Below, piece after piece: positions 1 through 17,341 of a DNA stretch of 64,000 nucleotides. Position numbers and translations under genes: made by a program. The notes under the pieces are model-generated. The model was not told the origin of the DNA. It ran no database searches and saw nothing but the letters and a program-made list of their open reading frames with translations. The stretch spans positions 16,583,993 through 16,647,992 of the forward strand of contig NC_021700.1 of NCBI RefSeq assembly GCF_000247815.1, in the 5' to 3' direction. The DNA is from Ficedula albicollis (Eukaryota; Chordata; Aves; Passeriformes; Muscicapidae). The first letter of the stretch is position 1. Each line of letters opens with the position of its first letter.

Positions 1-776
1 ACATGTACTTCAGTAGCTTCACTGTTCTTTGCCCTACTAAGAATAAAGTCTTCCACCTGCTGTTAAATTTCTCTTGAACTGCTGTGGAAATGCCTAAGTG
101 ACTACAGATGCACAACCTCATTTAGAATAAACACACTGCAAAATAACCCACTGTCTTCTAAGAAGTCAGCTAGATAGAGGATCAGACTGGCCACTCAGAG
201 AAGTCTTCTTGAGCCAGCACCCACATCAGCAGACTTAAAACTCAGCATAACTCTGCATAAGTATCTTTTCCAGCACAGGCTGGACTCTCATGTAGGCAAG
301 GACCACATCTTCACTTTCCATGTAAAACAAATCTGTTTATATATAGAAAGGTTAGATAACAGCAATGTTAATGTCATGTTGACAAATTAATTCAGATCAC
401 CAGATGCACACAGCACAACCTCAATAGATTTCAAACTAGTTCTCTGCAACCCAATCACCTTGCAGTTCAAGACATCCTTTAAAAGCACAGGAACAAACTG
501 CAAACCAGGCAGCAGAGGACCAACTTATACTGCCATATTCCAATGTTGTGGAAGAGATTCAAAATGTTCCCACCTTGGCCTATCTGCATTTGTGCTTTAG
601 CCTTCCTAGCTCTTAGGGAAGTTTCCTGGGGAAACTAAGTGCACATGAATATGAACAGCAGGAAAAAGCAGAGCTGTTGGAGGATATCTGGCTATTCTCC
701 ACCCCAGTCTCTTTGTCATGGCACTATTTCTGCCTGTGGCTTTTCTATGTGAAGGATTAAAAAACTCTCAAAACTA
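1..776. other. Non-coding DNA, no feature recognised
   Basis: AT-rich single-copy-looking sequence. I see no exon, RNA gene or repeat family that I can name. Confidence 0.5.
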
Positions 777-1606
777 AAAGGGGGGGGGGAAAAAAGATGG
801 AAAAAGAAGGCAAAAAAAGAGCCCCACCTTAGTTTAACTAATATTTCCTTTCCTACTTGTTTTATATTACACAACCAAGTGTGCTAGCACTAAAACACCA
901 CATCATCCTTGCAGTGAGTTAGAACAGCTGTGGCCACAGCATAAGTGCCCTTGAACACGCTGAAATTTTCCAATGTATCACAATTACAGAAACACCTGTG
1001 CCAAACAGCTTTCTTCTGATCCTCTATAAAAGTTCACAAAGCCCTCAAACTTTCTCATTTCATACAGGTCTGTACTGCCTTGAAGCCAGCTCTGTGCATC
1101 TCAATATGGGACACCACAGCATTGTTTCTTTTCATTGTGCCTCAAAACATAAAATAAAGTGTATGTGCAGGTGCAGAAGTTGACTTGTTACAAAGGGGGG
1201 GGGGGGGAAAGATGGAAAAAGAAGGCAAAAAAAGAGCCCCACCTTAGTTTAACTAATATTTCCTTTCCTACTTGTTTTATATTACACAACCAAGTGTGCT
1301 AGCACTAAAACACCACATCATCCTTGCAGTGAGTTAGAACAGCTGTGGCCACAGCATAAGTGCCCTTGAACACGCTGAAATTTTCCAATGTATCACAATT
1401 ACAGAAACACCTGTGCCAAACAGCTTTCTTCTGATCCTCTATAAAAGTTCACAAAGCCCTCAAACTTTCTCATTTCATACAGGTCTGTACTGCCTTGAAG
1501 CCAGCTCTGTGCATCTCAATATGGGACACCACAGCATTGTTTCTTTTCATTGTGCCTCAAAACATAAAATAAAGTGTATGTGCAGGTGCAGAAGTTGACT
1601 TGTTAC
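777..1606. repeat. Tandem duplication, 415-bp unit, two copies
   Basis: The segment from about 777 to 1191 is repeated from about 1192 to 1606 at a constant offset of 415. The copies read as identical apart from the length of a G-run at their left end and the adjacent A-run (G10 at 780-789, G13 at 1195-1207). The same 61-residue frame occurs in both copies (998-1183 and 1413-1598) but has no coding character. The junction lies at the G homopolymer. It is either a very recent duplication or a false duplication made during assembly. Confidence 0.9.
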
Positions 1607-4600
1607 TTGACAAAAAGGCCTATGACACACCATGACAATACTCATTTTCTTGATAAATCATTTCCACAAGCAAAATTCTTTTCAAGAAATTAGAAGTGCA
1701 GATACTGTTATAACAAATGATGTGTGCTATAGTGTATTCTCAATCTTGGCAGATCAACTATCCCACAAATACATGTGAGCCATTGATTTGATGAATCATT
1801 TGGGAGTTGGTGAGGGTAGGTTTAAATCACATCTGTAAATAGTGACAAAAGCTTCAGGACTGAATGCATTTGGCTTTGTTGTTATTTTACAAACACTATA
1901 CCATGATTGTATTAGCTTTAGGAACTGCTGGCTGGAGTCTATTAAATTATTTACATTTATACTGCCCAAAATGTCTGCTTAAAAAGGGCCAGAGGAAAGT
2001 CACCCTTAGCAATCACCACAGAAAGTGTGGCTGATGATCCCCCAGGCAAAGACCCAGAAGAGGGAAAGGGAAGTAGAAGTTCCTTACAAGCCCAAGTGTT
2101 CTTTTCATGCAGAATGGCAGTCTGTAGATAAGCTTGTCTTTTGAAAGATGAGGAGTGTGTAATAATTACACAACCTCCCAAGTCTTGGCTCTCAATAGCC
2201 ATTCCTATTGGAAACTTCTCCATGTCCAAAAAAAGCAGCAAAGGAAATTTTAATAAAAATTTAATAATAAATACTTCTTATAATAATAAAAGCTATCAAT
2301 TAAAATAATAAAATATGCTTTAAAAAGGCACCATCTTTGCAGTCTTAAGGGGGGAAGCTTTCCACCATCCCCATTAATGTGGAGCATTGTGGAAAACATG
2401 AGGTTTTTTAACAGAGCGTAAGCAGACAATAAATAAAATTACTACACTAATTCAGGAAGCAATACACAATGGCAAGAATAATTTGAACCACTTCTGCATT
2501 GCTCATACACTCAAGAAAAACAGCTAGATGTCATTGTGTATAGCTCAGGGGAAACATCTGTTCCAACTGCCTTGGTCAGCAAGTAATAAGGCATATTACT
2601 GAAAATATTTGAATGTTTTTATGCAAATAATATGTATGTCTTCATGTAGCATGTTATGTTTTGTTCTGATTAGTCCACCTAACGAAACATTTAACAGAAA
2701 TAGAGAGTGACTGGAGACAACTCATAAGAATGTTACAGCCACAAGAATAATTCTATAGCCTTAATACGTTAGGATTATTAGCCTGGAAATAAATAAAACC
2801 AGCAGTCACAGTGCAAGCGTATGCCATAAAATAAAACATTATTAAGGGTATAAATTGAATACTACTATTTGCTTGCATTTTCTGCCACTTTTCTTACCCT
2901 TCATATGTCTGGTCTATTTAGATGCTGCGATATGAGCATTAGGACATATCTATTACTCTAAATTTGAACCACGGCTGCCATAATGAGGCTCACAGATGGT
3001 CACTAGGCAATTCCATAACAAACAAAAATAATCTTATTTACCCTTTGTCCTCATAAAACAACAAGGAGACCATTACATTTAAAAGGCAACCCATTTCAAA
3101 AGAAAATACTCTTATAACATAGCCCTAAGTGTGGTTTTCCAGAGCTCATGCATCTCTGGGAAGCAAATTCTGCTTGCTCAGGAAGGCAAGAGATCTGTGA
3201 GCAAGATGCCCTCCCACAGTTGGGTCACCCAACCCTGCTGCAGCCCAGCCTCCTGCCAGGTTCAGACATTACTCTGACACAAGCATGGGCGGGCAAGGAG
3301 GACCACAGTGCTGTCTTTGGAAAGGACTTTTTCCCTTGCCACTGCAGTCCCTGGTTACTGGTGCAGTAAGTAGGGCAGAAGATTCCCCTGTTCCCCCCCA
3401 GAACACAGTCACACTGGGCAGCTCACGGTGACAAGCAAGCATCACAGAAGCACAGAGCTCCAAATGTTTCTAACTAATACTCCAAACATTTTGTGCCATA
3501 CATCATAGCTTTCTCCACACTCCTTTCTGGAGAATTCAATGTTGGAAAAGATCAGAGATAAGAATCTAAATGGCAGTGGTCCCAGATTACATGTTTCTAA
3601 TTCATATTTACATCAAAAATAGGAGTTATTTTTAGGAGCGATGAAAAGACATGCTTATTTAAGTGCTAAATTCATTACTACAAGGTAAAAAATGAGGTAA
3701 AGAATTTAGGAGGATTCAAAAGGCTTAGACCCTGTGACAAGTCAAAGTCACCACAGTTACATGTGGCAGACAGACCCCTCTGTAAGAGGGAGGGCATTGA
3801 TGCATGGTTCAGAGACAGACAGCTCATCACTGACTGACTACCCCAATGGACAATCTTCTCTGTGGTCACATTATTCCATATTTGTCTGCACTGGGGCCTC
3901 TTGTTCCCTTTTAGAAACTTCTGGTAGAGTTGATCTCTGTCAGAGGCATTTTACTGCAGGCACCAGACCAGACAGAATCATAATTTTCTGACACTAGTCA
4001 GAATCATAATTTCTGTGTCCCAGTCAAAGAACTGGATTTTTTCCCTTCTTTTCACCTTTATCTTCATGTGCATAAAAGACACAGAGAGGAACAAAAAGAC
4101 GGGGGAGAAAAAATGCTACCTTTTGTGCTTTTACATATTGAAACAGGACTATAGAAGCAGAACATCTGAGATGGCAAAGATCAAATATAATCTTCCTGCT
4201 ATAGTATTTATGGCTCCAGTTTTTGTTTCAGTGAAAAGAAAATTCATTTCAGCATTTCAAGTTTGCTTCCATTTGCAGCTATTGCAAGCATTGGCACATA
4301 TATTTAGTGTGGATATTGTGGACACAGTCTGTGAATACATGTTGGCACAAGTTTCCCTGCAGCCATGGAAACACCTGCCTCCAAGTTAATTTATAATCTG
4401 CACCTACGGCCATGGGACACTTACAAGTTTATTGAAAAAGATCTTGTCAAACCATATATTAAAGACTCTGTTCTTTCTCTTGCTTTTCCACATGACATAA
4501 GTTTGGCATTAACAAGTCACATTTTTATGTCCAGCTTTATAGATTGTTAATAATACATAAAGATATTTGATATGTAAGACCATGGGTCAAATATTTCTCA

Positions 4601-7600
4601 CTCTACTCCCATGAATAGTCCCACAAACTTTATTTATACAACTAGTCTGAGGAAAATGGTCATGTTTTACCTGTCCTGTGAAATTATTCTGCAGTGTTTT
4701 GAAGTGGCTCTCACCACTACTTAAGGGTATTCTCTTTAACTTTGAAGCACAATGCATGTTTCTCTATTGAGCTCTTCAGATGAAATCCTGTAAGATGAAG
4801 CAGAGTTGTTCATACATAAAAAGAAATCTGATAATGCAGTCAAGAGGCCCTTGCTCTTCTCAAACATGATTCAGTACAGGAAAATATCACATCCCCTCCA
4901 CTATTTCTGGGTTTAATGTATTCCATGTCACTCTACATAGAAAGGATTATGAAAATGCATTCAACCACTGTTTCCTTGACAATTTTTTTTCCTTTGGTTT
5001 ATTAATGACTATGGAGAATAGGTCTGTAAATGAGTCACTGCTTTTTGACTCTAGTATAGTCAGCTGGCATACTGCAACTTGGCCTTGTACTAAACCTAGG
5101 TTGTTTGGTTTTGGATAATGATCATGTAAGTAATCAGGAACTGAAGTGTCCTAGGATGTTTATAAATATCACAGAGAGTCATTATTAAAAGTATCAGATA
5201 GATTATATGGGATGGTCTGGAAAGCACAGAGAACTCCAGACTAGTAGTTTTTCTTGAGTAGTTTGTATAGGAAAGAAAAGAACTCCATGAAACATAGAGC
5301 AACATAAACAACTCATTTCAACTCAAATCTCGATCCAAGCTGGAAGCTTAGTATGTAGCACTCAACCCATTTCAACACAGAAACAGCAGCAGAGAGTTTC
5401 CATAGCATTTGTAGTTTTATTGGGAATCAGCAGATGTTGCTTCCCCAAAGCCCTTTACAAGTTCTGTGTAATGAAATATATAGGTGGCTAGGTCATGCTG
5501 AAATGTTAATTACAACTGTCATGACTGGCTGTGCATGGCATCTGTAAAGTCTGTTCATTGACCAAACTTCTTGCATTTTCTTAATTGCTGACCCACCTGT
5601 AAAATGAGTGATTTATGCCAGAAGCTTCATTGTTACACCTCAACAGATGACAGCATAAGTACTCCAAGCCTGTCATTCTTCATCCCTGAAGAAATTGCAT
5701 AGCTACCTTGCAAGGCTTCCTTGAAATCTAAAAATCCTGACTGAAGTTAGTCTGAGAAGCAAAACTCTGAACAGCCTTGGAATGAGTATCTCACTGGAAG
5801 ATGGAAAAGAGCTCTGAGCATCAGCAGCTTGGGATAGAAAATAACCAGTGTTTTTAGAACAACCTAGCACTAATGTGCCAAGGAGTAAAAGTACCAACAG
5901 CAGAGTTGCAGTTGCTTCTAAAGCCACATTTCAGGGTAGAAAAGAAAAGCTACCCCCACCTACATGGTTTGGACTCTGACCTGCACAGATACTTCTCCAA
6001 TTCCCGTCTTCCCCACTGTTGGCAAGCAGCTGAGGAAAACAGTCACAAAGCGAAAGTTGTTTGTGCCGTCTTTCAGCACGCGCTGCCAGAGCTGGATGGT
6101 GCCGGGATGTGACAGCACACCCCTCCACTCCCCAGCACCAGCTCCCTTCCCACCACCAGCACAGCACACAGGCACGTCCTCCCTCATCTGGGTTACCACG
6201 CTGTCAGTGATTGCGTTTTCCCTGCAGCTACCTGGTGCATGTTCTGTATTAGACAGCAGTGCTTCAGTATAGACCAGGACCAAATATTTAATTCATGATT
6301 ACGCTCCGATTATGACATAAACGTACATTATCATTACCCTAAATTTACAGTAACCTAGAACAAAACAATCTAAACTACTTTCTTAGAATGACACAAGAAA
6401 GACCAGTAGGGATTTTCCAACTGTTACATTTTATTTTAACCCCAAATCCATCTGTCTTCTTTGCAAATTGACATTATGTATACAATGTTAGTCCATTTAT
6501 ATCCGACACGTTATTGCATAGCAGTGGATTCCTGAAAGTTTTTTTGCAAAATCCTTAACTGCCTGAGGCCCAGGAGAAATAAAAACCCCTTACTTTGTTT
6601 CCCAACTATTTCTAATAGGATGAATAAACCCTTTAAATCTGGTAGTAGCTCACATGTCCAGTGAGAGGTAACAATTATTTCCTGAAAAGCAATCTGTGTA
6701 CATCAAACTCCAGTTCTCCTTAGAGCAGGTACCTGGGGAAAGGAAGGCACTCCTGAACAACACAAGGTGTTATCATAGTGTGAAAATGTGATTCTGTAAG
6801 ATTAGTGGAGAAGGGAATCAAAATAAGTACTGACAATCTGAATTGTCAGGAAAATGCCCCACCACACATCGCCCTCAAGAAATGCTCTAGAATTTCCATT
6901 TTTCCTTGTTCTTGGGATCTCTGCAGGGGATTTTTATTTACTTATTTACAAGGAATTCAGTTGAATGAACATATTCTATTTTCTGCTATCTCCACAAAAA
7001 GAAAATGGCCACCAAATCTCAAAAACTAACAGCAAATAGGTGAGGCTTCACAAGGCAATGCAGACCAACCATTTGTTGTGTGACATGAGCTAGCTGGGCT
7101 GAGGTAGGACATGGGAGAGAACAGCACACATGACAGACCTGGAACTCCCATGGACTTGATGGGAACACTCCTCAAGGGACACAGCAGAACTGGACTGCTG
7201 CATGTTAAGCACCTTCTTTCTGGAAAGCCTTTTGGGGTGCCAGAGCTCAAATGCTATCAGAGCGGTCTCAGGGGACAGCATCCCTGGTGGCATACTGCTC
7301 AGGGAGCACTGGAGGCATTTCCAGAAGTGACTGAAATCCCAACCAGTTCCACTAGAGGGTTATGCTGAAAGGACAAGCCTGAGCAGCAGCAGAAACAGGC
7401 AGTGTGCTTTGCCTCACTGCAGTGCTAATTGTCCTTCTCCAAATACAGGGGTACAGTCTCCCATTTACACCACTATTTTTTCTTGCAGAAGCAATTTAAG
7501 AAGTATAAACCCCCCCAAATCTTATAATTTTCTGTCTGTGTCTCTGAGCCTTCAAATCTTCCCCTACAAATCTTTCTTAGCCTGAATTTGCTGATTAGAG

Positions 7601-10600
7601 AGCATGAAAACTTGACTGATTCTAAGACATTTAAACAGAAGAAAGTGCTGAATAATGTCTCTTCTCTGACAAATAAAAGAGAAAGATATAAGAAGAAAGA
7701 TATAAGAGAAAAATATAAGAGAAAAATGTATTTACATATACAAAAGGAACTATTGTAGAAAAGTATAACTTAAATATAAGGCCATGTATAATAACCAGGT
7801 AAGTGAGAAAGTGATGGGTCTTCTTTTAGTAACATGCATCACCTCTACATGTGCATCTTGTCTGAACAGGAGTGCTCTGAAAAGAGATCAGATTTGAAGA
7901 CAATCTTCTTTCTGCATCTGAAAGGACATTGTTGTAATTGAATCACAAATGTTCTATCACTTTGAATAAAATATTAAAACTATAAAGACAGAAAAGTAAT
8001 TGTAAATAAATCCCTACTATCTAGCTTCTCTCTCTACATTCAGGCATAATTTATATTTTATCATTTACCAATGTGTCAAGTTGTTTTTTTTTTTTTTTAA
8101 TTTGTGGTTGAAACTTGTCCAGAATTTAATCTCATTTTTCTGTGAAAATAATATGATTTTAATTCTGAGAAGCTCCAAGTACACTTTGAATATTTTCTGC
8201 TTTCATTTTTTTTCTTTTTTTCTTTTTTTTTCTTTTTTTTTTTTAATAAATTGAATAGAACCAACACTCTCATACTGTACTCTGATAATATCATAGAATA
8301 AGACAAGAATTACCTGCTAATGCCCTGCTTCAGGATAAAACAAAGTTTTTAGGAGGCTTAAAGATCTTAAAATTTATGTATATCTTTAAACAAGACAGGA
8401 TAAAAATAGTATATTTATTTCACTTTTAAGTGGCTCCAGACACAGCAAGTTCCACTGTTGTTATGCTGTTATTTTCCTCAAAAGAGTCAGTTACTTCACT
8501 TGTACTATTGAATTTTGGGATATTGTGGTTTGAGCCAAATAGTGTACAGAGTTTGATGCTTAAATTACTCTCTCACTATCTAGATTTGTTATGTCTTCGT
8601 CTTTGAGATACTTCAGAATGAATTCTTTTAGGGATTTGTGTTTTACTAGTAGCAGGCTACTAACGCATGCTTCAAAATTTTGTGGGTAAAGCACTAATTG
8701 GGGTGTAGACTTTCTTTCCATCTAATGGATGTGAAATCAGTTTTGACTTAGGCCTTCTCAGGAATGTTGTTCTTAAATTCTCTTTCCCTTTCATTTTATC
8801 AACAGGTAAACTACACATGAATCAAGGACATCTAAGAAGAACCAAGCTATTGGAATTCATTCTTAGACCTCAAGAGGTCTCTCTTATTTTGTGAATTCTT
8901 TGTAGCTATAAGTCTGTTTGGAGTAGTGAACATTGTTTCAAATACTACAGTTTCAGATTTTCAACTGTTACTCAAAACCTCCCTTAAATGTGATTGCTGC
9001 TAAGAACCTTTTAGATTTTTTTTCTCTGCTAAAATACCATGAACACCAAATGAAATCTAAGAGCATAATTTGATTCTTTACTTTTCAGTCCTCTCTATAG
9101 GTTCTAGTTATTACATTATTTACCCCATGCTATCCCTTCCCTTCTCTCTCCCATGCTTCTCCATCAAAAGCTCGTGAGTTTCTGTAAATGAGCATGAAGA
9201 AAAGTGTCTTTGGCAATCACATTTCCACAAAGTAGGCTGCCTTTGCTACTGTGCTTCCACACCTTTTAGGGACAGCATGGCCCCACACCTTGCAGGCCAA
9301 AATTTCCTGGTTGGGAAATCCAGTGTAGATTCTAGCTAGATATTGTAATCCTGAAATCATATTAGAGTGTACTCTTTAATTTTTTTTAAATTACTTGGAA
9401 ATATCATTGCTTTGCGGAAAGACTTAAAAACATGATTGCCATCTCAGAAACCAAAAAGTAGGAAAGAAAGATAACTGAACTTAAAACTTTTAAGCTGATT
9501 TGTTTGAATCAAGCCTTGTGACACGTGTACCTTCAGAACACTTGACCTTGGAAATACTGCAGCTCACTGAGGTTAGTAACCATGAAAAACAAAGACTGGT
9601 GAGAACTTCTGGTCAGAGGTGTGGGGCCTAAGGCATCCTCAATTTAACATTATTGTCATCATTACAGAGAAGCAGGGACCTGCCAAGCCTCCCAGATTTC
9701 CTGCTTATGACCCGACATAGTAAATAGCACTATTTTAGCATTCAGATTACAAGGCATTTGAGTGCTCTGACGGAACATTTCTGTGACTTTTTCCATTTGC
9801 AGACATGGCCTTCACAAACAAAGCTAGAAAGGACACTATGCTGCCTTATCACCATCACCCCCAGAGAATTTCATCTTCCTTCTGGATACCATGAAGCATG
9901 GCAATAAAGTTCCAAGAGCTCTGCAGCACATGGTCAGTGAATGAAGGACTTGAGCCTGACTTTTGTCTTGGAAATAGGGATTTTCAAAATTGTACAATTA
10001 GGATGGAATTAAGGTGCTAGGAACAAGGAATACTTGGACTCTGGGTCACACTACTGTCACCTTCTACTGCTTGTATTGAAAGAAAGTAGGACAAACTTAA
10101 TGACCAAACTTCACAATTCTTACATCATCAAAAAAAGAAAAGGGAATCAATGGACAATTTAATAAACACAAATAAAAAGGAGACACCTAATATAGACCAA
10201 ATCCTCAATGTCTGCATTTATGAGGCATTAATTAAACAACTTTTCCTTTAATAATCAACTTTTCTTTATTATTTCACATTTTAAGACATGGGGCCAATCC
10301 AAGGATTTTTGCATGCTAAATGAGATAAGGTAAGAGCAGCAAGAAAGAACAGCCAATGGAGACAGATTCAGTTAAGATTTGGGGCTTATTCCTTCTGCCC
10401 CACAGGCATGTTGTTTTGTACCTGAGCAAAGATATTTAATATCCTTTGTCAAGTCCAAGTGTACACAGGTTATTTGTACAAAGCTACAAGATATGTTACC
10501 ATGCGCTTCTGGAGCAGCAGGTGGAATTACATAGAACAGGTATATCACCTATAAAAATGGTTAAAGCATTTTTCCTGCCTGTACCTCTCAAACCTTCTCA

Positions 10601-13600
10601 TGTGAGATGTAGATGAACTCCTCCTGCTCCCACAATAGTGTTGCACAGCAACAAGACCTGTTAAGGATGAGCAGGTTCTCAGACTGACGCCCTGCATATA
10701 TTCCTCCCGCTGACGACCAGCAGAAGCAAGAGTTGATTAGGCTGGTCATGAGAACGGGCAAGGGTCAGGGCAGAGGCAAGAAAGCAGAAGCTCAAACCCA
10801 TGCATGCTGGACTGCCCTGCAAACCTGTAACTAAACCAGGTACCTGGTGTAGAGAAGATGCAGCTCTTCTCCCAGACACCCAGGGAGAAATGTAAGGACT
10901 GGCAGTCTGGAGATACATCTTTCTATCCATAACTCGTGGCTACTCTAATCATTTCATGATCAAGCATACAAGAAAGTATATGCAGACTAACCACATTAGT
11001 GGACAGAACAGGAGCCACAGGGATCCTCTCAGGGGAATTTTAGGAGGGCATAAGCCAATTCTAGCACTACTCAAGGGAGACAATTCCCACAGAACACACT
11101 GTGAAGCCAACAAACTCTAAGTGATCCATGCAGGGCCTTCACTGCAAAGAAATTTATGCACTAAGTCTCAAAACAAAGTATAAATTACCCTGGGGTCTTT
11201 TCATCCTTCCCATACTGCTGACTAATATTTGTATTTATTCCATAAAAGTCTAACTCCAAAATAAGACTTTAGGTGGTCTACATATACCTCTATCTAGCAC
11301 TGCCATAGGACAAGTCTACAGAGGCACACGCATAGCCATGTACTTAATATAGCACAATAGTTTCAATTTGTATTAAAAAAAAATTTGGAAATTCACTGTT
11401 GTTTTTGCCACAGCAAAAATGTGCTCTTTAATGGACCAAAAATTTTGATGACCTGCAAAAGGATGTGATACAAGTGTGATGATGCTCCAGATTTTGTAAT
11501 ACTCTCCTTTTCTGTTTATAAAAATAAAGCAGCTCACCACAACTGGGATAAAAAGCTTTTTTTTGCTTCCATCATAGCCATGATCTTAAATTCTCTAAGA
11601 TTCCTAATCTCAGGTAGTCCTATTTAGATCATCATTTTTGCTGAAAACTAGTTAATTTCTCTCTGACCAGCATGTTTAAGGCAATACTAGAAGATGACAT
11701 TTGGTGCATTTGGACTTTACCAAGAGGTACCATGCTGGACAATTTTTATAACGTCCCAGCAAGGTGGCACTGACTAAACAGCAGCCTAAAATCCATTTGG
11801 TTCCATTAATATCAGAAAGTAAACCACTAAAATTGATCCTCTTCCTAGATAGGCAATAATGTAAACATAAACCTCACAACAAGAAGTTAATGATCTGTCC
11901 CTAACAAGATTGTAACTTTGATGCACTCAAGTACTTACTCTCTTAGTCTAGAAACAAGATCCAATACATCACCAGATACATGCATTCAGCTGGAAATCGT
12001 CCATTTATTACCCTTTTTGCCTTGCTACATTCAGCTTGTTACAGTTGACTATCATGCTTAATAGTGATTTTTTTTTCCTGTTAAGCCCCAATCCAGGACC
12101 TACAGTCAAACACAGGTTTTTTTTCGATTAGAGAGTTATTGACCACACTTCCAAATAATCAGATATGCTCTTCACATTAACTCTAATAAAATCAAAATAA
12201 CAAGAAGAAACATAAAGTAATGGCAAAAATTGACTTAATTTTCACAGTAGCTGTTTACAAACTATGTCTGTCCTCACTTTATCTTTGGTTTAGTCTCCAG
12301 TCCTGGTTCAGCTGCAACTGCTTGCCAACTAACATGTCTCTTGAAGTCTGCCATACAAAATGCTCCAGCCCTTGAAAGCACATTACCCACACATAACCCT
12401 GCCATTCCTAAAGCACTATGCTCCTCATCTATAATTAAAACTTAAAATTTTGAAGTTTTGTCACCAAGAATGACATAGCTTCGCTTGGCAGAGTTGTAGA
12501 AGCCGAAAAGGCAATTTGCCTGGCAAGAGCCATTCTGCACTTAACACATGACTTAACACAGCCAGAGGCTGAACTGGCCTTCCAGGGGCTGTTCTGCCTG
12601 ACAGCTTTGCTATCTCCATGCTCCTCCTACCGTGCCACTTCTTAAGCCTTCACGTCGAAATGGGCTGTCTAGAACTAGTGGTGTCCTTCTGGCATTTCTT
12701 TACTACAGTCGTATCATAAGGAATGCGAAGAGCACGTTTCCCACAATAATTATATTTTCTTTCCTTTTTAAAAATTTTTTCAAGTTTTCAAAAATTCATT
12801 TAGAATATACATCAGAATTCCTGTTGGTGTTGAAAACACTGCCATCCCAACAAGGTGAAAAATTTCTTCTGCCCTAGAAATTCCATGGTCTGTTGCACAT
12901 TTCTAGTTGTTTAATATTGTCTGAAAATATACAGAGGAGCATCTCATCAACAAATCAGAAAAGCAATAGACCAGTAGACACCTTTATAATTTTTATTTCA
13001 CTTCCTCAGATAGTTAATGTTTGTAAGAGTTTTCTTACAGTTTTTTCCAATACCATTTTCTACTGGAATTTTGCACTTTTGTCCAAGTTCTCAATAACAC
13101 AGAAAGATTTTGCAACTTGTTTAATAACCTGTTTTCGTTCCATTCTCACATTAAACCTTGTCTTGCCACACCACATCCCGTTTGCAATGGGTGCTGAATA
13201 ATAAGGCTTGCTGCAGCTCTTCAGTGGTGGTCCTGGCAGCACAAGGAAAGAGAATGTTTTTGGAGTGTCTAAGACAGCTTGTCCTGTTTGGACTTCCAGT
13301 AAGAGGCAGGTATCCTTCAAACTGTAGGGGGATACACAATTGTGTTTTTACTTCCTGAATCACCAAAAGAAGGAGAGGAAAGGGTAAGTTTGGCTCACAT
13401 ATATGTCAATTTTATCTGACCTAAAAGATGAATGGCACCTGTCTACTTGACCTTTCTGCAGTATGAACCAGAATGAATCAGTTTCACTGGTGTTATTTAT
13501 TAGACAAAATTCCTACTCCTCTTTATCTAGTCCATTGCCCACCACCCAACAGCAGACGTAACTTCTTAGGTCAACTTAACAAAAAAGAGAACACAACTGT

Positions 13601-15170
13601 TCAACATACTTGTATTCATCCAATAAGCACAATGCTCCCCAATAAGATGCACTGCAATGTCTATGTTTAATAGTCTCACTGATGTGCAGTAATGATTTCA
13701 GTGCAATAGGACACATAGCCAATACCTGATATTAGAATTCAGCTTGTATTTTTTGAGCTTAGTTTTATTGGGAACTATTTTACTTGTTTTGTGAAAAAGA
13801 CCTTGGTTAAATCAAGAAATTAAATTTGGTAATACAATCTTTTAATGCTTTTTGCTCAGAAACAGCACATTAAATTTCTACAGAAAATGTTGTTGAAAGA
13901 CTGTACTTCTTCTCCTGTACTTCAGAAAAAAGTGGAGGGAAACCTTTTCAAACAGAACAATGCAATGGTACTCAGAAAAGTCCTTATATCTAATATCTGA
14001 GATGCAAATGAGGGAAGCCTACATAAAATTGCAGTTTTCCAGAAAAGGCCCTTCTTTTTGTGATAATCAGTGCAATTAGATGGGAACAAAGCAATGTAAC
14101 AAGTTTTCTCTCCTACCAGAAGAGGACGTTCTATCTTTATTTGAGTACTTGCTCTGTGGGAGAGGCCAGTTGTGTGGGAAACTGCATGGGATGATGCATA
14201 CATACATCCAGGACCACAGGAGGGTGTCTGAGTCTTTTTCTGCTCCCTTGAATGTTAGATTGCCAGGATAGGCCTTCTCATTTTCACTTGATCAAAATCC
14301 AGATCCCTTTCGAATATTCAGCTTTGGCCCAGAGTCCCATCCACAACCTCAAAAAATTTTATTGCAGACATGTTCCTTATCAAAGAGGGGATTCCAAGCT
14401 GGTCCAATCCTGATTCAAGCAACCACTCTTCTGTTAGGCAACAGAGTGAGGGGAAAGGCGTAAAAAGTAATTTTATACTAGTACAGTGAATACTGACTTA
14501 CCACAAAGTAAATATTCCACATACGTGTATGAATGTATGTGTGGATCTATTTCTGTTGGTATGTTAATAGCACATGTTGATGAGGTAGTTTGCAGATTAT
14601 TTTTCCTCCTTCTCCATATTTTGCTGCTATTTTATTCAGAGGCCAAGCATTTAATATTTTTATTATGAGTTTGCTGTAGCTATAGCTATATTAGAAATAG
14701 GACACAGAAACATGCAAATTGAGAACAAATCTGAACTTTCTGAAAGTCTGAGATGCAAGTGTATAAGGGTTTTCTTAAAGGCTCTATTATCCCAAGATCA
14801 GGACCAGCTGCAAAGATTGGATTCACATCCAAAAGCCTATATTAAAATGCATACGTTTCTTGGTAGAAAGAAGTTGTGAAACCTGTCAGACTGAAAACAA
14901 CACTCTTTTCTTGTGCTGCCTGACAGTTCAGTTTCAGATTGACCCCATTGTTTTTTGGAAATTTAAATATGATTGTTGGCAAAGCAGAAAGGGTGGGAGA
15001 GTCGTAAAGAGTGGCACACACAGTGAGAAAGAAGAAAGCATTTCTGATTACATAATATATTCCTGACATGTTCTTACTCACAAACCCAGTATCTAGCACT
15101 TAAAAAAAGAAAAATTTTTAAAAAGGGGAAAACAATGAAAGAAACAGCAGCTGTTTCTAAGTGATGTCAG
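1607..15170. other. Non-coding DNA upstream of FST
   Basis: About 13.5 kb of AT-rich sequence with no reading frame longer than about 100 codons, and none with recognisable domains. Small low-complexity patches occur: a run of A-rich units ending in ATATAAGAG near 7678-7728, and T-runs at 8084-8098 and 8206-8243. Locally GC-richer stretches at 3140-3440, 5870-6270 and 7080-7400 match nothing I recognise. In other amniotes the neighbour on this side, at a larger distance, is MOCS2; no exon of it is visible. Confidence 0.5.
8206..8243. repeat. T-rich low-complexity tract
   Basis: T-runs broken by single C bases. The minus-strand poly-Lys frame across it is not a gene. Confidence 0.8.
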
Positions 15171-15467
15171 AGAACAGGTGTGATACAAATCTCCGTACCA
15201 GCGCAATCATATTGATCTCCCGATGATGCATGCATGAAACACATGTGCAAACCTTATCGACCCATTCTGCGTTTCATTTCCAGGAACACGGCCTGAAAAC
15301 GCCCCTCTATAACTGAAAACATTATCAGAATAAACACTGTATTGGCCAATTACTAAAACAACATACACAAACGGAACCCAGGAAGGTGAGCCTGACCCCG
15401 CGGCCCTCCGGGCAGCCGCGCAGTGCTGGGCCGAGCCGAGCTGTGCAGAGCCGGACCGTGCCGGACC

Positions 15468-17341
<1,874 letters not shown>

